A stretch of 64,000 nt of DNA from Microcoleus sp. FACHB-672 (lineage in GTDB: Bacteria > Cyanobacteriota > Cyanobacteriia > Cyanobacteriales > Oscillatoriaceae): NCBI RefSeq assembly GCF_014695725.1, contig NZ_JACJOU010000021.1, positions 124,001-188,000 on the forward strand, written 5' to 3'. Position 1 is the first letter of the stretch, and the number at the start of each line of letters is the position of its first letter. Positions 28,702 to 36,760 of the stretch are shown here, one piece after another. Under the pieces are notes generated by a model that had not been told where the DNA came from, did no database searches, and saw only the letters and a list, made by a program, of their open reading frames with translations. The translations under genes and the position numbers were made by a program.

Positions 28702-28958
28702 TTCAGGAAAACATCTGAACAACCTATCTCTTTACTAGCATAACTCTCAAATGCCACAAGTGCAGCTAACAGAATTGCTTAAGAAATTGTGAATCTGAAT
28801 TTAGAGTAATCAGGAAGCAGTTTTAATTACATTTCTCCAACACTTGTAGCGTTTATCAGTTTTGTCATTCTAGGCAAAATATTCCTCAAAAGTGTAAATT
28901 TTTTGAATTTGTGCTTCAAGCATCGCAATCCCCTCTACGGGGGTGAGTTTGATTAGTT

Positions 28959-30470
28959 CTAGGGTAGCCAAAATTTTGGTAAAACACTTTGACCTAAATC
29001 CCGTACCGTTTTGTTAAGGGTTCGAGCAAACTGAATGTGTGGTTCATCAACTTCCACCGGCACAATTTTTGCCTCTCTTCCAATCCCAAACTTATCGATT
29101 ACCAAATTAGCGGCTTCTAACCCCGTCACATACGCTTTTTCCTGTGACCACGAACCGTGACGAGTGACAACCCAATCTCCACTCATAAACACATTATCAA
29201 AACTTGTGAGTGCCGGCAGCAAATACTGATAACTCCCTGGAAAGAAATGAGTCACGGCTTGCCGCAATCGAATGGCACTGCTATCGATAACTTTCGCCTC
29301 AGAAAATTCCGGAATACAAGTCGTTAAATACCGCTGCACCCTGGACACAATTTCCTCATCACTCAGTGATAGAAATTGATTAGCATGGTAGAAATCAGCC
29401 TCAATAACCGTTCCAGGTTCATCCCGAAACTCATCATGCAGGGTATTCAAATCAAAAAATGTCCAGCCTGTGGTTGTATCGAACCCGAAACAAGCATTTG
29501 AAGGACGAGGAATGTGAATTTTGCGGTCAAACCACAGCCGAGTTGCTAATACATCAATTCCATTTAAATTGCTAAGATTTTGGAATTCTGGCCGACTTTG
29601 TAAAGTACGACTGCCGGCGACAATTTTTTTCATGCCGGTGATGCCTACTGAAAAAATAACTGCATCCGCCTCAAATACCTCATCGCCGCAAACCACACCC
29701 GTTACATTGCCGGCATCATCAACGGTGAGATCACTCACGCGCCGTTCAGTTAAAATCCGCCCACCGGCACCCTCAATACGCTCACGCCAGGGGCGAAAAA
29801 TCTTTTCTCCCACCGTTCCTCGGCACCACACGACATCAAAATCGGGTTGGTGAGCCAAAATGAAGTAATAAAGCATTCCCAGGGCAGCAGCAGCCGAACA
29901 TTGCTCGCCGGGGGCAAATAAACCGACCAAAAGCATCGGTTCAAACGAATCGTGATAAAGTCTGGCAGAAACCCCAAACTGCTTAAATAATTCACGGGCA
30001 GTAACGGCATCGTAACGCCGCCAAGCCTCATCAGAATTGTCAAAATCCACCACCGCGTACAGTAACGGCAGCGCCGAAAGCCGGTCAACCAGGGGCAACC
30101 GCTTAAACTGGGTATAAAGAAAAGTTCCTAGCGGCGTCGGCAGTCGCGGTTCATTTTGGAAAATTGGCGACTCAACCTCTAAACCTGCCGGTGAATATTG
30201 GGCGGAACGAGTCCAAGGCGTAAAAGGATCTAGTCCTAATTCTTCAACCAGACTAAAAATATTTTTGTAGGGATACCAAAAACCGTGAATGCCGGCTTCC
30301 ACAGAACGCCCACCGGCAGTCTTCCAGCCGGCAACCAATCCCCCCGGATAAGCACCGGCTTCCAGCAGCGTCACATTATAACCTTGTCTGGCTAAATGGT
30401 AACTTGCCCCCAAACCCGCCCAGCCGGCACCTACGACAACAACCCGTGGCTTTTGTGATTCCCCTGGCAT
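28959..30470 (-). CDS. FAD-dependent oxidoreductase of the phytoene/zeta-carotene desaturase-like family
   Basis: A 503-residue flavoprotein. The N-terminal FAD site is VVVVGAGWAGLGASYHLARQG followed by the Glu that binds ribose in LLEAGAYPGG, here given in two parts of a longer stretch. The C-terminal FAD motif is VFMSGDWV with a following GLEAANLV helix. The pattern matches amine-oxidase/zeta-carotene-desaturase-like enzymes found in cyanobacteria and plastids. Candidate substrates are carotenoids or other isoprenoids. It is not canonical CrtP or CrtQ. GUN4 and ferredoxin genes flank it on the same strand. Confidence 0.82.
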   Translation of the reverse strand: MPGESQKPRVVVVGAGWAGLGASYHLARQGYNVTLLEAGAYPGGLVAGWKTAGGRSVEAGIHGFWYPYKNIFSLVEELGLDPFTPWTRSAQYSPAGLEVESPIFQNEPRLPTPLGTFLYTQFKRLPLVDRLSALPLLYAVVDFDNSDEAWRRYDAVTARELFKQFGVSARLYHDSFEPMLLVGLFAPGEQCSAAAALGMLYYFILAHQPDFDVVWCRGTVGEKIFRPWRERIEGAGGRILTERRVSDLTVDDAGNVTGVVCGDEVFEADAVIFSVGITGMKKIVAGSRTLQSRPEFQNLSNLNGIDVLATRLWFDRKIHIPRPSNACFGFDTTTGWTFFDLNTLHDEFRDEPGTVIEADFYHANQFLSLSDEEIVSRVQRYLTTCIPEFSEAKVIDSSAIRLRQAVTHFFPGSYQYLLPALTSFDNVFMSGDWVVTRHGSWSQEKAYVTGLEAANLVIDKFGIGREAKIVPVEVDEPHIQFARTLNKTVRDLGQSVLPKFWLP

Positions 30471-30576
30471 AGTGATCCTCCCAATTCTTTGTTCAGGATC
30501 TCACTATTTGGGCAATTCAGCATTTGAAAACTCAAAAACTCAATTTCTGCAACCAGCGTAAATCAGGCAGCCGGTG

Positions 30577-31059
30577 CTAACAAATTTGACATTCCGCAAC
30601 TCTATGGGCAAGTGCAGCATAATTCGCTTCAACCCATCTCGTCCAACGCTTGTAGCCAACTCCACCCGATGGCAAATGGCCGGCAGGTGCGGCAAGATCG
30701 AAACGACGTTCAGAATAATCTAACCAGCGATCAACGACTCGCCATCCCACGAGATCGCCTAATTTTCCGAAATCTTCTCCCACCTCAAAATAGAGCCGCG
30801 TTTGCACGCTAAAGCCAAAATGCCCGCTACTGTATTTCACCCATAACTGGTCAACAATATTCAAGTCTTCCCAGGGAAAATTTTTCAGACATTCAGAATT
30901 GCACCAGCCTTCTAATTCTCGACCGGCAGCCTTCAACATCACCGCACTCGTCTCTAAATCTGCTTCCTTCCAATTCTCCGCAGCCAGCAAGTCACGCAGC
31001 ACAGAATAGTCAGTCTCAATCGTTGAGATCAGTTCATCTTGCTTCAGCATCTCAAGCAC
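30577..31059 (-). CDS. GUN4-domain protein
   Basis: A 160-residue protein consisting mainly of a GUN4 domain: DLLAAENWKEADLETSAVML at the N-terminal helices, then FPWEDLNIVDQLWVKYS and the GHLPSG loop near the C-terminus. GUN4 binds protoporphyrin IX and Mg-protoporphyrin and stimulates magnesium chelatase at the entry to chlorophyll synthesis. Cyanobacteria carry several GUN4-domain proteins; this one lacks the usual longer N-terminal helical domain seen in the main GUN4, so it may be a paralogue. Start alternatives are Met1 or Met4. Confidence 0.85.
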   Translation of the reverse strand: MLEMLKQDELISTIETDYSVLRDLLAAENWKEADLETSAVMLKAAGRELEGWCNSECLKNFPWEDLNIVDQLWVKYSSGHFGFSVQTRLYFEVGEDFGKLGDLVGWRVVDRWLDYSERRFDLAAPAGHLPSGGVGYKRWTRWVEANYAALAHRVAECQIC

Positions 31060-31539
31060 CTTCCTGTTGTAGTTGCACCCATATCCCCATTGCAGACACT
31101 TGGGAATTTTTTGCCTGATCGGCGGTTAAGTATCAGATGTTTTTGACACCCATAAAACCTTTTATCTTGCAAAACCGGTAGATTGTGCCGGTGCTGCACT
31201 CCTATCATTCCCAAAAACCGACCCAACATTCTTCTTTTGGCATCAAAGCTATCACTTTGACCGCGATGGCTCACCGGCATTGTGGTATTTTGCAGAAACC
31301 CCGCCCGGTATTCTACGCTCGAAATTCAATATTTTTCTAGAATTTTCTACCCTTACATCTAAAATCTAAAGTATAAAATGTAGAACTGGGTTTGCTTGAG
31401 CAGGAAGGGTGTTCTGGGCGTTTAGGGTGGCGGGAAAGCACTATTTCATCCCTCACATTTCCCATAATGCTCTTGTCAAACAGCTTCCTCGTTAGAAGAT
31501 ATATAGAGATTTCTGCTACTTCTCTGGGCTAATCAACTC
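31060..31539. other. Divergent intergenic region, no gene seen
   Basis: Between GUN4 (minus) and WD40 (plus). It should hold both promoters. I see a TTGTCA at 31473-31478 but no well-spaced -10 box, so I do not call a promoter. Confidence 0.45.
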
Positions 31540-32562
31540 ATGACTTTAAAGCAAACGTCCTGGAATCGTGTCATCGCCTTAGCAACCGCAGCAACCGCGA
31601 TCACCACTCTCGCCCCCACACTCAAATCCATATCCGCGCCGGCAACCATCCGGGACGCCACCCCAATCACCGCACAAAACACCCCATTACTCCGAACCTT
31701 TGGAGACAAAGCCTTTGCAGTGTTTGGCGTTGCCTTCAGCCCGGATGGGCAAGTTGTCGCCAGCGCCAGCATTGAGGACACCATCAAGCTGTGGAACGCC
31801 AACACCGGCGAATTGCGTTACACCCTTTCCGTGCATTTAGGGGATGTCAATTCCGTTGCCACCAGTCCTGATGGAGAAATCCTTGCCAGCGGCAGTGACG
31901 ATACAACTGTCAACCTCTGGAATTTAAAAACCGGCCAATTGCGCCACACACTGTTCCGGCATACCGCGTCGGTCGAATCCGTCGCCATTAGCCCCAATGG
32001 CCAGATTGTTGCCAGCGGCAGTTGGGACAACACCATCATCCTGTGGAACCTCCAAACTGGCGGCTACATCCGCACCTTATCTGGACACACAGATGGCGTT
32101 AATAGTGTTGCCTTTAGTCCTGATGGCAGAACGCTCGCCAGTGGCAGTATTGACAAAAGCGTGAAGTTGTGGGACGTAGGAACCGGCAGCCTGCTAGACA
32201 CCTTCACCGGCCATTCCGACTGGGTGAGTTCCGTTGTCTTCAGTCCCGATAGCCGCACTTTAGCGAGTGGAAGCTTTGATAAAACAATCAAACTGTGGGA
32301 TGTCAATGAGCGCAGACTGCTGAATACCCTTACAGGTCATAGCTTTGCTGTTCATGCGCTCGCAATCAGCCCCGATGGCCGCACCTTAGCGAGTGGCAGT
32401 GATGACACAACCGTGAAGTTGTGGAATTTGCGAAACGGAAGGCTGCTGCGTACCTTAAGTGATCATACAAAAACCGTGTTTGCGGTTGCCTTCAGCCCGG
32501 ACGGGCGAACCCTTGCCAGTGGCAGCAATGACTTAAGCATAAAAATTTGGCAGGTGCCCTAG
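31540..32562 (+). CDS. WD40-repeat protein, single seven-bladed propeller
   Basis: A 340-residue protein. The first 45 residues contain a hydrophobic Ala-rich stretch after a Lys/Arg start (NRVIALATAATAITTLAP), consistent with a signal peptide or anchor. Seven WD repeats follow, each with the FSPDG-x-LASGS-D-x-x-x-KLW pattern, enough for one closed beta-propeller. Such proteins act as interaction platforms. With an export signal it may work outside the cytoplasm. The last repeat ends at the C-terminus (IKIWQVP), so nothing is truncated. Confidence 0.9.
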   Translation: MTLKQTSWNRVIALATAATAITTLAPTLKSISAPATIRDATPITAQNTPLLRTFGDKAFAVFGVAFSPDGQVVASASIEDTIKLWNANTGELRYTLSVHLGDVNSVATSPDGEILASGSDDTTVNLWNLKTGQLRHTLFRHTASVESVAISPNGQIVASGSWDNTIILWNLQTGGYIRTLSGHTDGVNSVAFSPDGRTLASGSIDKSVKLWDVGTGSLLDTFTGHSDWVSSVVFSPDSRTLASGSFDKTIKLWDVNERRLLNTLTGHSFAVHALAISPDGRTLASGSDDTTVKLWNLRNGRLLRTLSDHTKTVFAVAFSPDGRTLASGSNDLSIKIWQVP

Positions 32563-32656
32563 TGGGGCATGGGGCAAGGCTTGGTTAACAAGAACACTAG
32601 GGGCAGAGTGAATAAATAACAGAAAATACTCTTCCCATGCCCCATCCCCCATTCCC

Positions 32657-33961
32657 CTAAACAGTCGGTCGCAGTACCACAACGCCGTATGCATCTGGGG
32701 ATAAGTAACGCTGTGCTGTCTGTTGCAAATCCGCTGCATCAAGGGCTTGAATTCGGGAGGGATAAGTGAGTGCCGGCGCGAGTTCTCCCACCATAGAACG
32801 GTAGTAGCCATACAAGCCGGCGCGATCGCTAGGCGTTTCATTCCCAAAAATAAACCGATTCGCCACTTGGGTACGAACGCGAGCGATTTCTGCCTCTGTG
32901 GTTAATTCGGTTTGCAATTTGCGGATGTGCTCCGCGATCGCTGCTTCCACCGGCTCTAAATTTTCCACCGGCAACTGGGCTGAAATATAAAACAACCCTT
33001 GCAGCCGGTGAGTCATATTGCTGGCAGAAATATGAGAAACCAATGCCCGTTCTTCGCGCAATTCTTGAACCAGCCGCGATGTGCGTCCATGTCCTAAAAT
33101 TGTTGCCAATACATCTAGCCCGTAAGTTTCCTGCAGCCGGTCAAGTCCTGGCACCCGCCAAACCATCACTAACCGTGCTTGCTGTAGGCTTTCATCTATA
33201 AACTCTTGACGGACGATATTTGTAAAAGCCGGTTCTTCTGAAGGGAGAATTGATTCTGAGTTTTGAGTCTTAATTTCACCGTCACGCTGGCTGAATGCTT
33301 CTGTAAAGCCGGCTCCCACAATCTCAATTAATTCTTCCACCGGCAGATTGCCCACTGCTACCGCCGTCATGGCTGAAGGTTGATAGTGGCTGCGATGAAA
33401 ATCACGCATTTGCTGGGGTTTGAGCTGTTCGATCACAGATGCAGGCCCTAACACAGGACGCCGGTAAGGCAGCACCTCAAATGCCGTTTCCATTGAGCGG
33501 TAATACGTGCGCCGGCGAGGATTATCTTCTGATCGGCGAATTTCTTCAAGCACCACAAATCGCTCTCGCTCAAACGCCTCATCTGGAATGCTGGGGTTGA
33601 TCGCCACATCCATTTGCAGCGGTGCCAGTTCGGCAAAATCTTGGGGTGCGCTGGTGATGTAAAAGTGGGTGTAATCTTGGCTGGTTGCGGCGTTAGTGAC
33701 AGCGCCTCTTTCCTCGATCCGGCGCTCAAATTCACCGCTTTGCAGCTTTTGAGTGCCCTTAAACACCATGTGTTCTAAAAAATGGGCCATGCCATTAATC
33801 GCATTTGACTCAACGGCAGAGCCAACGTTAACCCATAAGCTGAGGTTAACTGCATCAACGGGTATTTGTTCTGCAATGATCGTCAACCCGTTAGGCATCT
33901 GGTGCAGCGTGGGGGCGTTGAGACGAGGGACAACAGAAGACTTGAGTAGGGTTGAAGTCAT
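32657..33961 (-). CDS. M16-family zinc peptidase
   Basis: A 434-residue M16 (insulinase/mitochondrial processing peptidase-like) protein. The inverted zinc motif is HFLEHMVFKGT (HxxEH) at about residues 62-66, and the distal Glu lies about 75 residues later. The second, inactive M16 domain follows, with the characteristic LGHGRTSRLVQELRE. Cyanobacterial genomes often have two adjacent M16 genes; here only one is present. It degrades or processes peptides. It is convergent with the WD40 gene. Confidence 0.92.
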   Translation of the reverse strand: MTSTLLKSSVVPRLNAPTLHQMPNGLTIIAEQIPVDAVNLSLWVNVGSAVESNAINGMAHFLEHMVFKGTQKLQSGEFERRIEERGAVTNAATSQDYTHFYITSAPQDFAELAPLQMDVAINPSIPDEAFERERFVVLEEIRRSEDNPRRRTYYRSMETAFEVLPYRRPVLGPASVIEQLKPQQMRDFHRSHYQPSAMTAVAVGNLPVEELIEIVGAGFTEAFSQRDGEIKTQNSESILPSEEPAFTNIVRQEFIDESLQQARLVMVWRVPGLDRLQETYGLDVLATILGHGRTSRLVQELREERALVSHISASNMTHRLQGLFYISAQLPVENLEPVEAAIAEHIRKLQTELTTEAEIARVRTQVANRFIFGNETPSDRAGLYGYYRSMVGELAPALTYPSRIQALDAADLQQTAQRYLSPDAYGVVVLRPTV

Positions 33962-34325
33962 GAATTACTTTGGCTTAGTGATTCTCAAGTAGGGCAGGCT
34001 TAGTGATTCCTACTCATATCTTAATAATTATTTACGGCTGTTGTCGGTTAAGCCGGCAACCTTATCAACTTATCATGCCATTTTTGCATTAGCCCGGTGG
34101 GAAAGGCTGTGATTTAGGGGAGAACAAACCGCAATCCTTCTGTAAATGACCCAACATCATTTTTTTTGTTTCATGCTGCATATCACTCGCTAGAGAGGAA
34201 AAATCTTATATCGAGGTCATTTATCGTTGCATCTGGATGCGGAAAGCCGCGCATTGCATCGCCTATTTAAAACAAATGATCTAAAATTATGAATAATTGT
34301 ATTAAGAAATGTAAAGTATTCGTTT
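33962..34325. other. Divergent intergenic region, no gene seen
   Basis: This separates the M16 peptidase (minus) and crtD (plus). AT-rich, no ORF or structure recognised; probably both promoters. Confidence 0.5.
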
Positions 34326-35879
34326 ATGGGAAGCGCCCGCGCAACGTTCAGCAAATCCCGTGTGATCATCGTCGGTGCCGGCATTGGGGGTTTGACAGCC
34401 GGTGCACTACTAGCCAAGCGAGGCTATTCAGTGCTGATTTTAGACCAAGCGATTGTACCGGGCGGATGCGCTTCCACCTTTAAGCGGCGAGGCTTTACGT
34501 TTGATGTGGGGGCGACTCAGGTTGCCGGTTTAGAACCGGGTGGCGTTCATCACCGCATTTTTTCAGAATTAGAGGTTGAAGTGCCGGCGGCAATCCCCTG
34601 CGATCCGGCTTGTGCAGTATTTTTACCAGGGGAACCCGAACCAATTAAGGTTTGGCGCGATCCAGAAAGATGGAAAGCGGAACGCAACCGGCAGTTTCCC
34701 GGCAGCGAACCCTTATGGCAGCTATTTGCGACGTTATTCCGCGCTAGCTGGGCATTTCAAGCCCGTGAGCCGGTTTTGCCTCCTCGTAACCTCTGGGATT
34801 TGTGGCAGCTAGCCAAAGCAGTGCGTCTGGATACGTTGATCACCGTTCCCTTTACGTTATGGACGGTGGGGGATGCACTGCGCTTTTATGGATTAGCGGA
34901 TAATCTGCGCCTCAGAACATTTTTAGATTTACAACTTAAGCTTTATTCCCAAGTCGATGCAGAAGAAACTGCATTACTTTATGCGGCAACCGCTTTAAGC
35001 GTTTCTCAAGAACCTCAAGGCTTGTATCACCTGAAAGGCAGTATGCAGGTGTTAAGCGATTGCTTGGTGGAAGCGCTGGAAAAGTACGGCGGCAAGCTTT
35101 TGATGCGCCACACGGTTGAAAAAATTAATGTTGAAAATTCAGGCGTTTCAGGTGTTGTGATTCGCAATCAAAAAACAGGGGAAGTTTGGACAGAACCCGC
35201 TGATCTGATTGTCGCAAATGTGCCGGTGCAAAATCTAGTGAAATTGTTGCAATCTGAGAAAGGGCAAGTAGAGAATAAAGAACACCGAATGCCGGCAGTT
35301 AACATCCCAGGCTACCGCAACCGCGTGGAAAAACTGCCACCGGCATCGGGTGCGTTTGTGGTGTATTTAGGCGTAAAAGATAGCGCAATTCCTTCTGAAT
35401 GTCCTCCACACTTGCAATTTCTCTACGATTATGAGGGCGAAATTGGGGAGAATAATTCTTTATTTGTCTCAGTCAGTCATCCAGGCGATGGACGTGCGCC
35501 GGCAGGTTATGCCACGATTACGGCATCTTCGTTTACGGATACACGAATTTGGTTCAATTGTGAAGATTATGAAGCGTTAAAACAACGTTACACAGAGGAA
35601 GCAATCGTACGTCTTTCCTCCTATTTCAACCTGAAACCGACAACCATTGTGTATCAAGAAGCTGCGACGCCCCGCAGCTTTGAGCGGTTTACAGGGCGTG
35701 ATCGCGGCGTTGTTGGCGGAATTGGTCAGCGAGTGCCGACTTTTGGCCCATTTGGGTTTGCAACTCGAACGCCGGTGAAGCATCTTTGGCTAGTGGGAGA
35801 TTCAACACATCCAGGGGAAGGAACTGCCGGTGTCAGTTATTCGGCACTTACAGCCGTTCGACAAATTGAAAAGAGTTAA
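34326..35879 (+). CDS. crtD: Carotenoid C-3',4' desaturase
   Basis: A 517-residue CrtI-type flavoprotein. The FAD site is VIIVGAGIGGLTAGALLAKRG, continued by the PGGCASTFKRRGFTFDVGAT block, both given here in part. The C-terminal motif is HLWLVGDSTHPGEGTAGV. The block GLEPGGVHHRIF is what I recall for cyanobacterial CrtD, which inserts the 3',4' double bond during myxol glycoside (myxoxanthophyll) synthesis in the membrane. CrtO and CrtH are relatives and the main alternatives. It stands alone. Confidence 0.82.
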   Translation: MGSARATFSKSRVIIVGAGIGGLTAGALLAKRGYSVLILDQAIVPGGCASTFKRRGFTFDVGATQVAGLEPGGVHHRIFSELEVEVPAAIPCDPACAVFLPGEPEPIKVWRDPERWKAERNRQFPGSEPLWQLFATLFRASWAFQAREPVLPPRNLWDLWQLAKAVRLDTLITVPFTLWTVGDALRFYGLADNLRLRTFLDLQLKLYSQVDAEETALLYAATALSVSQEPQGLYHLKGSMQVLSDCLVEALEKYGGKLLMRHTVEKINVENSGVSGVVIRNQKTGEVWTEPADLIVANVPVQNLVKLLQSEKGQVENKEHRMPAVNIPGYRNRVEKLPPASGAFVVYLGVKDSAIPSECPPHLQFLYDYEGEIGENNSLFVSVSHPGDGRAPAGYATITASSFTDTRIWFNCEDYEALKQRYTEEAIVRLSSYFNLKPTTIVYQEAATPRSFERFTGRDRGVVGGIGQRVPTFGPFGFATRTPVKHLWLVGDSTHPGEGTAGVSYSALTAVRQIEKS

Positions 35880-36021
35880 TCATTAATGGTTAATGGCTAG
35901 TTGCTAGCTTTGCTCATTAGTGAGTAGGCATTTTAGATTTATCAAAAATTTCAAATCATTTTCAATAACTCTAATTTTAATTAGATGTTGCTTGGGTTAA
36001 TCACCCTCCGTTTCACTTCCT

Positions 36022-36192
36022 CCCCCCAGCGTAGAGTTAGGAATTTGGCAAGGATATTATCAAAATATGGAATTGCCTTGGCTCCACTGGTGGAGTTCAC
36101 AAGGCAATCTGTTGCTGACAAATAAAGAGCGACAAAGGGCTAACCGCTTGGTGGCTAGATTGAGGAAAATGGGCATAAATCCGGATGAATGA
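36022..36192 (+). pseudogene. Remnant of a Uma2-family (DUF820) endonuclease, C-terminal end only
   Basis: An open stretch without a normal start encodes LGIWQGYYQN, ELPWLHWWSSQGNLLLT and RLRKMGINPDE in order before a TGA. This is the C-terminal tail of Uma2 nucleases, which are common in multiple copies in cyanobacteria. The catalytic PD-(D/E)xK core is missing; an in-frame stop lies at 35998-36000. An ATG at 36067 with AAGGAT upstream could still give a 41-residue peptide, but a decayed gene is the simpler reading. Confidence 0.7.
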
Positions 36193-36206
36193 TCCGTGTT
36201 AGCTTT

Positions 36207-36578
36207 TTACAGTTTTAACTCTAGAGGCTCGCAAAAATCATTCACACCTTGCTTGGTTATATACATTAGAACCGGCGCAACTAATATCACGGGTAAAATC
36301 TGATTTTCTGTCAAATATTCAACAACAGCCGCTAATTCTCCATTTAACAAATTCTCTCTTAGTGCTTGCTCACACAGCGCGGGACGATATCGCTTGGCAA
36401 ACCCATCTAACCAAACTGCACTGTCAGGTTGCTGTCCAACCTCAATCGCCAGTACAAGGGCGGCATCTTCCAAATCTCCATCACAATCTTCAATGACCTC
36501 AAGGGCTTTCAAGATATCAGGATAAGTGGCTAATTTAGAGCGGAAATGCGAGATTTCTTCCAGGGTAACTGAAGCCAT
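36207..36578 (-). CDS. Conserved-looking small soluble protein
   Basis: A 123-residue, mainly helical acidic protein. It begins MASVTLEEISHFRSKLATYP and ends near LEPCELKL-like charged residues. I recall related proteins in other cyanobacteria with no function. The ATG lies at a good position, but I see only a weak ribosome site. It is convergent with the Uma2 remnant and follows the terminator region of the large repeat protein. Confidence 0.65.
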   Translation of the reverse strand: MASVTLEEISHFRSKLATYPDILKALEVIEDCDGDLEDAALVLAIEVGQQPDSAVWLDGFAKRYRPALCEQALRENLLNGELAAVVEYLTENQILPVILVAPVLMYITKQGVNDFCEPLELKL

Positions 36579-36688
36579 AAAACAAGATCACATCCACTGA
36601 ATTACGATTAATTTTTAATAGATTCGCCCCTACATAAAAGCGAATCTGCTTATAAATTCTAACAGTTTCTCCGAATCTTAAATTGGAA

Positions 36689-36728
36689 ATAAAAAGATGC
36701 CGGCATCCAACTGTGGTTGATGCCGGCA
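36689..36728 (-). terminator. Rho-independent terminator of the repeat-protein gene
   Basis: On the minus strand TGCCGGCAT, CAAC, a CACA loop, GTTG and ATGCCGGCA form a long stem (36698-36728), followed by TCTTTTTATTT. It lies 33 bases after the stop of the 759-residue protein gene. This is the best intrinsic terminator in the window, and it is built from the abundant TGCCGGCA word. Confidence 0.85.
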
Positions 36729-36760
36729 CACTTTAGCCAGAGAAAACACCGCTTTCTGTG

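Noticed and set aside
31473-31506. Candidate promoter (TTGTCA plus TATATAG) before the WD40 gene
   Set aside because: The spacing of the best -10 to the -35 is outside the usual 16-18 bases, so I do not call it.
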